The notes beneath the pieces are model-generated. The model searched no databases, had not been told where the DNA came from, and worked only from the letters and a program-made list of their open reading frames with translations. The translations under genes were made by a program, and so were the position numbers. Of a DNA stretch of 64,000 bases, positions 36,001-48,000 are shown one piece after another. The stretch is from Zelonia costaricensis (taxonomy: Eukaryota; Euglenozoa; Kinetoplastea; Trypanosomatida; Trypanosomatidae), in contig JASAOO010003502.1 in NCBI GenBank assembly GCA_030849075.1, forward strand, positions 17,378 through 81,377, in the 5' to 3' direction. The number at the start of each line of letters is the position of its first letter. Position 1 is the first letter of the stretch.

Positions 36001-39000
36001 GCGCCGGTGGCGGTGCGGCTCATGAGCGTCTCGGCGACAGACATGGACATGAGCTGCAGGAAGAGGCTCGTGCGCCGCACAAGGTGCGCCCAGTTGGAAA
36101 CATCAGACGCGGCCGCCGCCGCCGGCGACCCACCGACGACGCGCGACTTCGACCGCCCCTTCGTGGACCCGGTGGACCGCACAGACGTGGCGACGGAGGG
36201 CAAGCGCTGCAGCGCGGCGGGGACGGCGGCGCTGCTGCGGGGCGTGAAGCTGCTGCGCGGCGAGACCGGCGCCTCGTCGTAGCCCGCCTCGTCGCGAACC
36301 GCAGCCCGCATCACCAGATAAATGGGAACCGCCGGTGCCCCTGGCAGCACGACGCGCAGCAGCGCGTTCCACGCCTTCGCCGAGGCCTGCACCGCCGTGT
36401 CGAGCTGGCGCGTGAAGTGAGCGTACAGCAGGTTGGTCCACAGCGCGTTCATGCAGTCGGGGCTCGTCAAGAAGTCACCCGCGACATCGACGTTGTCCAT
36501 CGCCAGCTGCAGCGCCGGCAGTGGGTGGATGTTGGGGTACACGAAGCGCAAGAAAGCACGGCGGGCCGGTTCGCTGGGCATGTGCGAAAGCAGCAGCCGC
36601 ACCGTGCCGATCTCGTGCGCTGGGTAGTAGACGCGCGTGGCGAGCAGCAGACGCACGACGGGGTCGGCCATGTTGGTGTGCAGGGAGCAGTGGCACGACA
36701 CGGGCAGTCCCGAGAGGTCGTGCAAGCGGATGCCACCCCCACCACCAGCGGAGGCACCACGCTCATGGCCCTGACTCGCCGTCGTGCCTGCGCCGTCGTG
36801 CGCCTGCTCCCGCGACGACGGCGTCACAGCCGCGCCGCTCTGCACCAGCGCGGAGAGGAGCGGCACGTGGGCAATGCGGGCCGCGAGCGACAAGGCGGTC
36901 TCGCCGTCCGCCGCGGGCTGGAACAGCACCGAGCGCAGCGCGTGCGCCGCCGCCGCCGCCGTCCGCTGCGCAGTGGAGACGGCGGCGGCGGCACTTGCCG
37001 TTAATTTCATGGCGGCGCTGGACGGCGTACGGCGTGCGGCGTCGCGCAGGAGCTCGACCAGCGCCACGCACGTGTCCACCTGCACCCGCGTCTCGGGATC
37101 GGTGCTCGGGTCGCCCATGCACGGCGGCTCGGCGAGCACCCGCATCGGCAGCTGCGAGAGCGCCGTCGCCCCAGCTGGTGCAGCACCGCCGGCGCGCCTG
37201 GAGCCCGGCGGCGTCTCCTCACTTCCGCTTCCGCCGTCCGGCGAACGCTCGGCCTGCTGCGCCGTCTCGGCTGCGCTTGAGGCGCCGGCCGCGCCCGAGC
37301 TGGCGATGAGCCGTGCGCACGTCTTGCGCAGGAGCCGCGTAGCCACGCTGTCGCCGCTCGGCGGGTGCCGCGCGCTGACGGGAATCGCCACCGCGCCGAA
37401 TGCCCGCACCAGCCGCAGCAGCAGCTGTGGCGTGTACTCGACGCACGTGTAGAGCAGCACGACGCGGTAGCACAGCCGCAGCGCCGCGATGAGCCGCGTG
37501 CGCAGAGATGCGGCAGGCGTGCCGTGTGCGGAGCTTCCGGTTTCTGCTCGCTGGCTACCAGACGCACCGTGTGCTGTGTCTGGGCCGGCACTTGCCAGTG
37601 GGCTGAGCAGCGCGCGCCCGCTAAGTTGTGCCGGCCCACCCCCGGACCTGCGACCGCCAGCTTTCGCCACTGCTGCGGTCGCGAGCGGCCTGTCGTCTGC
37701 GATGTTGTCCGTCTGCGAGAAGGTCAGCAGCGACGCCGACGAACCAGACAGCAGCGACCTCGCGGCCCCTCCAGGCGCCTGCGTCGGCGAGGGGCTGTGC
37801 AGACGCTCGCTCGTCCCGCTCCGCGGCGACGACGCCTGCATGCGTTGGTACACAAGGCGTTGCTCCTCCTCATACCGGGCCGCGAGCATCGCAGCTTGAT
37901 CGAAAACGGACACGCTCGCGGTGCCCACCGCGCTGCCCCCGTTGTCAACGGAGTCGTCCGTGGAGTCGCCGTCATCGTCGTCTTCGGTGCCGTCACCGGG
38001 CATGCGCGTGAACACCACGGACGCGACCCCCGCGGCTGCCGTGGCCGCCGCCGGGTGCGCCGCCACGCGCATGCACGGCAGGCGGCGCCACTGGTAGAGC
38101 AGCCGGCGCTGGTGCCGCACGAGCTGGTCGTTGAAGGCCTCGTTTGCCGTGTCATCAGCGCCGCCGCTGCCGCCGCCCTCTTTGACGTCGGGGCTCAAGA
38201 CGTGTGTCACGTCCAGCTGCGGGGCGGGGCGGCGGCGCGACGAGGGCGCAAAGCCCAGCAGTGGCGCACGGAAGCGCAGCAACAGGTCAACGCAGCGGTG
38301 CCCGGCAGCCTCATTCACGGTTGCCCGCGTGGCGCTCAGCGTCGAGCTCGGCGGCGGCGGGGGCGCTGGCTGCGCATGCGAGGCGCTGGTGGTCGGCGAG
38401 ATGCCCGTGAGCGACTCGAACCCGGTCGCCGACGCCCCGAAGACTGTACTGGTCCTGCGGCCCACGTGGCGTGACGAACCGCCGCCGCCGTAACCTGCGC
38501 TGCCGTTGCGGCCGCGGCCTGTGATGTGAATGTCGGCGGCGCCGCTGCCCGCCGCGGCCAGCATCCACGCGTCGCTGCCTGTAGCGTCGAAGAGGCCGTT
38601 GGGCTGGGCGCCGTGCTTCAGGAGAAGATGCACCATGGCCAGCGTCTCCGACAGCGACGACCCCGTCGCCGCGTGACCTGCGCCACCGCCAGCCACGTCG
38701 CTGCTGTCGCTCGAGGTGGCAACGACGATGCGCTCCTGCAGCGCGGTGCGCTCCAGCGGGTCCAGCCATGCCGGCTCCTTGTAGTCCACCAGCACCGCGG
38801 CCGGGCGCACGGACGGGAGCGCTGACACCACCGCGCGCGGCGAGCACCCGGCAGGGGTGAGGGAGCCGGGGGAGTAGCTGGGGGTGGTCGATACCGCGCT
38901 GACAGCCTCCGACGCGAGGCTGCTGCCGGCAGAGACGTCGGCGTAGAGAAGCCGCCCTGACGTCCCAGCCTGTCGCATCTCGCGCAGCGTCATCTCCGTC

Positions 39001-42000
39001 ACGGCGCGATCGTCCCTGGCCACCATCCCGCCCGCCTGCAGGAGCGTCTTGGTGATGTGCGTGTTGCCGACGCGGACGGCGAGGCGGTACGGGGTCCAGC
39101 AGAACCACGAGCCGTCCTCGCTGCGCCGTGCGTCCGCGCCACCACCACCGCCGCCATCGCCGCCGCTCCCGCCACCAGCGCCCGTGCCAGACCCGCCGGC
39201 CCCCGTCACGCTCCCCCGTGCGCCTCCGGTCGCCGAGGCGCCGGCAGCCCAGTCGCCACGAACGCTTTGCTGGGTGGCCACACCGACGGCGGCGCGAACC
39301 GCGTGGGCGACGATGTGACGCAGCCGCGCCGCCTCGAGGTCCCTCTGGTATGTCATGGCAGCGTTGTCAGACTGCTTCTGCTGCTGGCGCCGCTGCTGCG
39401 GCGAGCTGGTGCCGGCTGAGGGGGAGGCGGAGGGGGTGGCGGCGGCTGGGCTCTGCGCCCCATCGCGCTGTGCGCCTCCGATGGGCGAGGACGAGCGCGC
39501 GAAGAAGTTCGCGGACGAGGTGAACGCCTTCGGTTGCGGGGGGTTGGGAAGGGGCGTGGCGGGGTCGTGGCTGTACAGCCCCTGCGCCGGAGCGTAGAGG
39601 GGGTCGAGCTCGTATGTGTCGACGAGAAACCGCACCACCTCTGTCAGGCCCAGCGTCGCGGCCAGCTGCAGCGCCGTGAAGCCCATCGGCGTCGCAAAGA
39701 GCGAGTTGTTGCCAACCACCTCCTCCTCGTCATCGTCATTCGTGCTGGAGCCGGAGAAGACTGTCGTGGCGCCGCGACCGTCGGTGTTGACGCTTGCCGA
39801 CATCAGCGCCGCCGCCGCGTCAGGGCTCATCTGCCCTCCGGCCAGGGGCGATGCATCGCCTGCGGTTTGCCCGCTCACCTCCGAGGTGGAGACCGACGCG
39901 CGAGAGCCATTACCACCGCCGGTGGCCGCCGCTGCCGCCGCTGCAGCAGTTCGCCCGACTCGCCTCGCCCGTGCGTTCGACTTGGCCTTCATGTGCGCCT
40001 GCACGAGGCTCTGGATCTCGTCGATCGCGCGCGACCCCCCGCGCGAGCGGCCGTGCAGGCGAATCATGCGCACCACGTCGAGGCTGAAGGTCTTGCGGTT
40101 CAGCGTCGCGTCCAGCGCGCTGCGGTACTGCTCCGCCGCCTGAACGCTCGCCGCCACACCCACGGGTGACGCCGGCAAAGCTGCCGCAGCGCCTGCAGTC
40201 GCCGTCGGTGACCTGCTGGGGAACGCCTGCGCGGCGGGGCTGCTCCTTGCCGGTGAGCTGCTGCCGGCGGTGCCCATTGCACCAACAGCGCTACCGCTCC
40301 CGAGCAACATGCGGCACAGCCACCCCATAGACGGCTCCTCCACGTTCACGTAGTGCTGCGGCGAGCGGCCCGCGCCGGGGCTTCCGCGCAGCGTGGAGAA
40401 GGACGCGCCAGCCCCGTAGTGGCTGGTGTTGGCGAAGGTTCGACTGGCCCCACCGGCGCGGCGGCCGCCATGACGGCTGCGGCGCTGCGCCAGCGCCCGC
40501 TCCCGCGCCGCTGCGGTCTCGCGCCACATCCACTGCTGCAGGCAGCGCCACACATCGCGGCAGAAGGGCACCGCCTGCGTCGGGGCGATCACGCTGCCGG
40601 CGTGCTCCTGCAGGTAGCCGATAAGGAGCTCCGCGTGCGCCATTGCAGTCCCGCGCGTGACACCCAGCGCCGCGCTCTCCGCCGCGACGTCGCTGACGTA
40701 AATGCACAACTCCGGCAACGCAAAGCCGCGCAGCAGCAGACGCAGCGCGTCCGCCGGGGAGATGGTGGGGCCCGCCGCGCGGGTCAGCAGCAGTCGCACG
40801 AAGGTGCGCCGGTCCTGCTGGTCACCCGAGCCCTGCAGCTGCTGCGAGGCCGCCTTGCTGTCCTCTGGCGCGGTCACGGATGTCCGCCCGCTGCTCGGCG
40901 CGGGCTCCGTCGGGGCCAGCGAGGGCCGCCAGTCCAGCACACCAGAGTCGCCCCGCACCGCGGTGGTGCGCCGAGTGTGCGGCTGTTGTGACGGCGGCTG
41001 CTGGGCGTCCGACCACTGCGGCTTTGCCTGCGCCACGGACTCGCGGAATTCGGCCGTGCTCGGGAAAAGCGGCGGCGGCGCGGAAAGCATGAGCTGCACC
41101 ACCGAGTCGAGGTGCTTCTTGTGGGCCTGCATGAGCGCCATGCACGTGCCGTCGATCAGCGGTCCCCCCAACTGCGAATTGGGCAACGCAGACAGGCTGC
41201 TCGCGGCGGACATGCCTGCCGCCATCGCGGAAATCCCCATCGTCGCCCCAAGCGGCGACCCGGGCGACTGCGGCCCGCTGCGGTCGCCGTAGTCGGTGGC
41301 CGATGACGTGCCGTCCACTGCCGACACCCCGTCGTCACCGCCGACGACGCTGTCGATCAGCGTGCTCACGAGCAGCTCCGCCGTCTCGGCCTGCTCGTAC
41401 TGGATCGCCACCAGCAGCGCACTCTTGCCTTGCTTGTTGAGTGCGTGCATCGGCACGACGCAGGTCGCGGACTGGTAGGCGGGCGAGCTGCGTAGGCTCG
41501 AGTGGTGCATGGCGAGCCGCGACACCTCGCCCTCGCTGAACTGTATCAGCATGTACTCCACCGCGAGGGCCAGCCCGCGGCGGGCTGCGAGGTGCAACGC
41601 CGTGTCGCCGTGCTGGTCAATCGCACACAAGTCCAGCACTGCCCGGCCGCGGCGCAGCTCGTCTTTGCTGTACTCGAGCACCCGCAGCGCCGCAGCCTGC
41701 TGCCCATTCGCCAGCGCCGTCAGCAGCGGGGTATAGTTGGTGTAGGCGGCTTGGATGTTCAGCTGCGCGTGCCAGTTCTGCAAGAGGCAGCGCACGATGG
41801 GCAGCTGACCCCGCTCACAGGCGAGGTGCAGCGGCGTGCAATGCGTGCGCTCGTGCTGCTGGTTAACGTCCATCAAGGGCTTTCGGCTCACGTCGCCAGC
41901 GGCGGCGGTCGCGGTGCGCGTGGTGTGGGCACTCACCGCCTCCTTGCGCAGCATTGACGCGGCTGCGCCGGGGTCCGGCGACGTCACACGCGAGGTCCCG

Positions 42001-45000
42001 GTGTGGCTGCCGAAGCGGCCCTTGCGCACCGCTGCCGCGGCTGCACCGCCGCCGCCGGCCGCCGTCGTGGTGCGCCGCGGCTGCGTCCCGTTCAGCAGCG
42101 TCAGAGCCGCGGCTTCGCTTCCAAACGCGATGGCGAGGTGCAGCGGCGAGCTGCCCTCGAAGCCGCTCTCCACGTCGATGCCGTCGCACTTCAGCAGCAG
42201 CTGCATCACATCGGGCATGTTGTTGATAGCACACCAGCACAGCGCCGTCGCGATGCCGGCGTGGTTGAGCAGCACGGGTGAGGTCGCGTACACGGCGTTG
42301 GTGGCAGGCGTGGTGACTTCTGCCGCGGCAAGAGCCGCCGCGGCGCCAGCAGACAGCATGGTGCTGCTCGCGCTGAGACCGGGGTATTGCTGGAGCTGCT
42401 GCGGCTGCTGCTGCAGGAGCGCCTCGGCGATGGGGGTGCACCGGTTGGCGCAGGCCAGCTCAAGGCTCAGCAGACGCGTCACACGGTCCATGCAGGCAGG
42501 CTGCGCGCCGAGCTTCAGCAGCCGCAGCGCCACCGCGACGTTGTTGTGCCGCACGGCGAGCAGCAGCGCCGTCTCGCCAGCACGGCTTTGCAGGTTGAGG
42601 GCGTCCGCAAGAAGCCCGTGGCCCACGTCCGAGGTGCGCCGGGCGTGCACGTGGCCGTCGCCCGCGGCTCCGTCCAGCGCGCCCCGCTGCCGCGAGCGGC
42701 CCGAGTCCGGCCTGCCCGCGCTCGTCTGCGGCTTCGCAGACGCGTTGGCGGCCGGTGCGACGCACAGCAGATCGAACAAGCAGTTGAGCACGACCGTCAC
42801 ACACGCCGTCTGCCGGCTCAGCCGCGCCTGCAGCAACACGAGCCGACCCTCCTCCGTCTCGTCATCCACGTCCTCCAGCGCGTCGCCGTCCTCCGCGCCG
42901 TCGTCGTCGTCTTGCTCGCCGTTGTCCAGCACGACGCCCAGCAGCGCCACGTGCAGCGGCGTGTAGAGGGAGCGGGCCGAGGAGTACATGGTAGAGACGT
43001 CGAGCAGTGCGCGCTGCTTCTCGTTTGTCATGTACGGCAGCGCTGGGGCATTGGCCGAGGAGGAGGCGGCACCAGCAGCGCCGCCGGTCGACGCGCCAAG
43101 CGCCGACCCGCTCACGGTCCCAGCGGAGTTCTGCCGAGTGGCGGGGCCGCTCCTGCTGCCGCCCCCGCTGGTGGCCATCGCCGCGCTGCCCCCGCGTTCG
43201 CCGCCGGCGGAGTTGCCCGGCGTTGCGCGTGACGACAGCTGCTGCCCCTGCGACGAGGGAGCGGTGAGGCAGCGCAGGTGGAAGTTGCGCAAAAAGGCCG
43301 CGTACGCCCTCGCATAGCTGCGCTGCAGCGCCGCCCGCGCCTCGCCCTCGATGACGAGGCCGAAGTAGGAGAGCAGCTCCTCCACCGGAATCCGCTCGAG
43401 CAGCACCTGCACCACCTCCGTGTAGCCCAGCGCACAGGCCGCGTGAAGGGCAATACGGCGCTGCTGGGGTTGCTGCTGGCGCAGCTGTACCCCGGCCCCG
43501 CCGAGGCCGCCGTCCTCGTCGCCAATGGGGTCGCAGAAACGCGTGAGGGGGTGCGTGGCAATCACGTACGCCATCGTCCGCTGTCGGGACGCCAAGGCGC
43601 CGCAGAGCGGCGTCAGTCGCGCGTTCTCGGGGATGAGGTCGTGCCAGTAGACGTTCGCGAAGAGGAAGGACGAGGCACCCACACCACCACCACCCAGGCC
43701 CCCTGCGGCGCCGGCCCCGGCCGGCCCACCGACTTGACCGTGCACGGCCCCGCCGAGCCCGATGCGCCGGTGCCCGCGACACCGCCGCAGCCGGTGCGGC
43801 GTGCGACTCGCGCTGGCGCCTCCGTCTTCCGCGGCGGCCTCAGCTGGGGGCAGCGGGTAGAGGTCCTGCGGGGGGGCGTGGCAGCTGTGGCGGTAAATGC
43901 GCAGAGGTGGGTAGAAGACGTCCGCGCCGCCGGTGGCGCCGCTGAGCGCTACCGAGGCAGCAGCAGGGGCAGCAGCACCTGCGCTCGTGTTGGCTGCACC
44001 CTGCGCCGGCGCCCCACCGACGCCGCCCACCCCAGGCTGTGCGGTGGCCGGAGCGCCGCCACCCGGCGTGTTCAGCAGCCACTGCACCCGCGCAATGGCG
44101 AGCCGGGTGCGGCGGTTGCGTGAGCCGACCATCGTCATGGACGGCGACGTCGCGGCACCACCGGCGGTCTCACCTCGGCTGCCGTGCCCCCCACCGGCGC
44201 TGCCGTCCACCTCGTCATCGTCCATGTCCGGGGCACCGCTTGCGCTGACGTGTCCACCTGCTCCGCTGTTGCTGGTGCCCAGCGTGGAGAGTTGCTGCTG
44301 CTGCTGCCGCGAGCTGCTGCTGTCCTTCGTCGCGGCGAGGAGCGCGACGTCGGTGAGCACGGCGAGCACCTGGAAGAACTTGGCTGAGCTGTCCAGCAGC
44401 GCCACCCGCGTCGATGCCGGGGTGGACGCCGCGAGAGCGAGGGACGCCGCCGGCGACGCGGTCAGCCCGTGCACGCCCACGTGCGGCTTCACACGAGGAT
44501 TTGAGAAGTACCGCTGTGGTGAGGGCGACCGCGACAGCGACCGCGTTATGGTGCCCTGGTGCTGCCCGGTGGGCCCTCGGCGCGCCGCCGCTGCTGCTGC
44601 TGTGGCCGCTGCAGTTCCTGCGTTCCCGCTACCATGCGGGTGGACACCGCCGCCACCATCGCCTGCGCCGAGGACGGGTGGCGGCAGTGGCGGCGCGAAC
44701 ATCAGCTCGTCCACGTCGAAGCTGAAGCGTAGCACCGCGTTGGAGATCGATGGCCCAGTGAGCGCCGAAGAGGCATCGGGGGCGGCGCCAGCGACCGGCA
44801 CGGCGGCATTCCGCATCGGCGAGGGCGGCCCAGTAGACAGCGCGGGGACACTCGACACGTGCTCGCTGTCCAGGCCAGCGCCAGCGCCGCCATCACCACT
44901 GCCGGTACCAGCAGCCCCCACGATGCCGTGAAGGTGTTGTTGCTGCTGGAGCTGCTGCTGACGCATCCACTCGCGCGTCTGGTGGTCGTACCAGCTGCGC

Positions 45001-48000
45001 CAGCCACGGTCGTTAAGGGCAAGGGTCGCGGCAGGGTACAAGATCAAAGGCAGCGCGTGCGTCGCCCCTACGGAGGTGGTGATGCTGGCTGCGGACCGTC
45101 CTGCTGCACCGGCCGCCGCCACCGCCGCAGCGAGGCTGACCTCCGCGGAGCTTCCCCGGTCCGTGCGCAGCTGCGGGCAGAGCTGAATCTCTTCGAAGTC
45201 GGCGAAGTTGTTGACCCGCAGCCGGAGCGTGGTCGTGGACGGGTCGAAGAGAAGGCCCAGCACCAGCGTCGGCGACACCGGCAGCCGCACCCGGGGCAGC
45301 ACCTCCGCAGGCCCCGGTGCCGCCGCCGAGGCCGAGGCCGCCGCCGCCGTTGGCGCCGGAGAGGACGCCGTTCCCGCGGTGTTCGCCGTCACGCTCTTGC
45401 AGCCGTGCCGCACCGCGCCACTGCGACTCTTTGCGGAGGACTGCGCGGCGGCCTGCAACTGCTGCTGCCTCAGCTCCTGCTGCTTCTGCCGCAGCTTCGC
45501 AATGGCCCGAGTCACGTCCTCGCGGCACGCAATGTTCAGCGTCGGCAGCCAGACCTCGTTGACGCTGCCGCTGGCCCCTGCCGCACCAGCACCAGCAGGA
45601 GTCGCGGCGCCATCCTGGTGAACGTCCATGGGGGGCCCTCCCGGCGAGTCTCCTGCCATCACGGCCATCCCGTCGTCACTAGTGGACACCATCGTGGTCG
45701 AGCGGTTGAGTCGCATCGGGTCTGGCGACAGCGGACCTGGACCGCGCGGCTCGCGAGACGGCGTGTTCGACGCCGCGGGCACTGCCGACGACGTGCCGTT
45801 GGTGCTGCCGCCGCTGTTGTTGCGTGGCAGCTCCATGCGGAGGTACACTGGCATGGCTGCCTTGCGGGTGCTGGAGCTGGTGGAGCTGTTCTCGCTCGCG
45901 CTGCCGGACACCCCATCAGCGGCGCCGCGGTCGCCGTGGTCGCGCGCTACCGCCTCCTGCATCGCCGAGATGGCGTACACTCCGTTGAGCTGATGGCGCC
46001 ACAGGGCGAGGTAGTACACGTCGGCTATCACATCCTCCTCGGCAGGGGCGGGGGTGCCGGTAGGGGCTGTCATTGCATGCGACAGCTGGGTCAGCGGGGA
46101 CGCCCCGATCGCCATCGAGGCCCGCGCGGCGGCGAAGGCAGAGAGATGCTTCGGCGCGGTGAGCTCCTCGTGCGCGACCACCGTCACAGACACGCCGAAA
46201 GACCACCCGCGGCCGCCACCTCCGCCGGCCCCCTCCACGACGGAGCTCAAGGCGTCCTCGACCTCGTCCTGGCTCTCGTCCTGGTGCCCCGCCTCCCACT
46301 CCCCCACGGCGTCGTCTGGGTCGCGCGCGTAGCCGAGGTGGGTGACCGGGTGCGGCTGCGACGGCCCCTGCGTACTGCCGTTGGCCTGCGCTGCCACCGT
46401 GGCGTCGCACAAGCCGACGACGATGCCGTTCTCGCACACGGCGTGCACGGCGGCCTCGGTGAGCGGGTTGCCAGCGTCCAGCACCATGAGGTCCGACGCG
46501 TTCACGTGCGCCGTCGGGCCGAGGTGATCGGCGGCATACACGGCCATGAGGTACTCCACCGAGAGCTGCGCCTCGAAGTAAACACCCGGCCGCGTAATCG
46601 GCGCAGGTGCGAGCCGTGCCCCGACCTGCCCATGCGCTCCCGCAGCGCCGTCGCCGTCGCGGTTCGCGTACGCCGCGTCGTCGAGGCCGTCGCCGCAGTC
46701 GTCGTCCACATCCGCAAAGGCGCCGCCGTACAGACTCCGCTGCGCGCGGCGCTGCTTGGCATCCAGTGCGGCGCGACGCACGTCCTCGAGCAGGACACTC
46801 GCCGAGTAGCGGAACGGCAGCGTCGTCACGAGCGTCCCGGTGGCGTTGCACAGTTGCCACGGGTTGACGAGGAGGCGCCGGCCGCGCGGGGCACGTAGGC
46901 TACCGCGGCTCGAGCTCGCACGGCCTGCTGCAAGGTGGCCGCTGTTGTGGTACGCCGTGCTGGCGGAGCTGCTCCGAGCGTCGCGCTCCCGCTCATCGAT
47001 CTGCACCGTCTGCCCCGCCGGGCAGTGCGTGTACCACGCCGTGGCAGAGAGGTCGATGGCGGTGTCGGCGCGCATAAGCAAGGCTGTGACGGGACGGTGG
47101 CGCCGCCCGGCGGAGCCGGGTGCGAGCAGGCGGCTGGGGCGCCGCCGCTCCTCCTCCTCCTCCAACCCAGGCAGTGCTTTCACCTGCGTGGCGAAGGAGA
47201 GGAGCTCGGCGTTGGACGGCCGCTCCGCAGCTTCGTTCAGCACCACACTGCCACCGCCGCCGCCGCGCCAGGCCCCGGATGGGTGGTTCAGCGACGTTGA
47301 CAAGTCCGCACTGCCAGAGCCCACGCTGTGCACCGAGGCCGTGGTCGGCTGCAGCGGCCCGTAGCTCCATGCGTCAACGCGCTGCAGCTTCGGTGTTGTG
47401 AAGGCAGGGCACATGTGGCACCGCAGCGGACACACGGCGGTCGCGTTGTAGGCGTCCAGCTGGTGCTGCGGGTGCCCGAGCACCTGTGCAAAGGACGCCG
47501 GGGACGCTGACGACGACGCCTTCGCAAAGGGGGCCTCGCGCGTGCAGCCGGCCGCAGCGGAGCCGGGGCTGTGCGGGTTGTGGCGCGGCGAGCCCGCCTG
47601 CGCCGACGCCGCCACGGGCGACCGCACATCCTTCATCATCGCCGCGCCAGCTGGCGACGACGCCGGTGCCGCAGCCCCGCCGGCCGGACCCCGCGCGTTG
47701 CCCAGCAGCGCTGCCCACTGCAGGTCCTGCTGCTGCCGCTCGAACAGCAGCGTCGCGCTGCGGGCCGCGAGAAAGAGCCGCAGGCGGTGCAGGGCCCCCT
47801 GCAAGAACACGGGCGGCGGCGCTGGCGCGGCGCGGGGCATGAAGGGCAGCGGCGCGTCACCCAGCGCCATGCCGCTTGTGGAGCCGACGCTGTCGTCGTC
47901 GTCGTCGGCGTCACTCGCCTCGTCGCGGCGACCACGGCCGAGTCCACCACCCCCCGCCGCCGTCGATGCGCGGGCCGACGCGGCGGCGGCGGCCGAGGCG

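Noticed and set aside
44859..46898. Plus-strand frame of 679 codons inside the giant ankyrin gene
   Set aside because: It is antisense to a region with SPRY-like motifs. Its translation is Arg/Val/His-rich, as expected from reading GC-rich third positions on the opposite strand.
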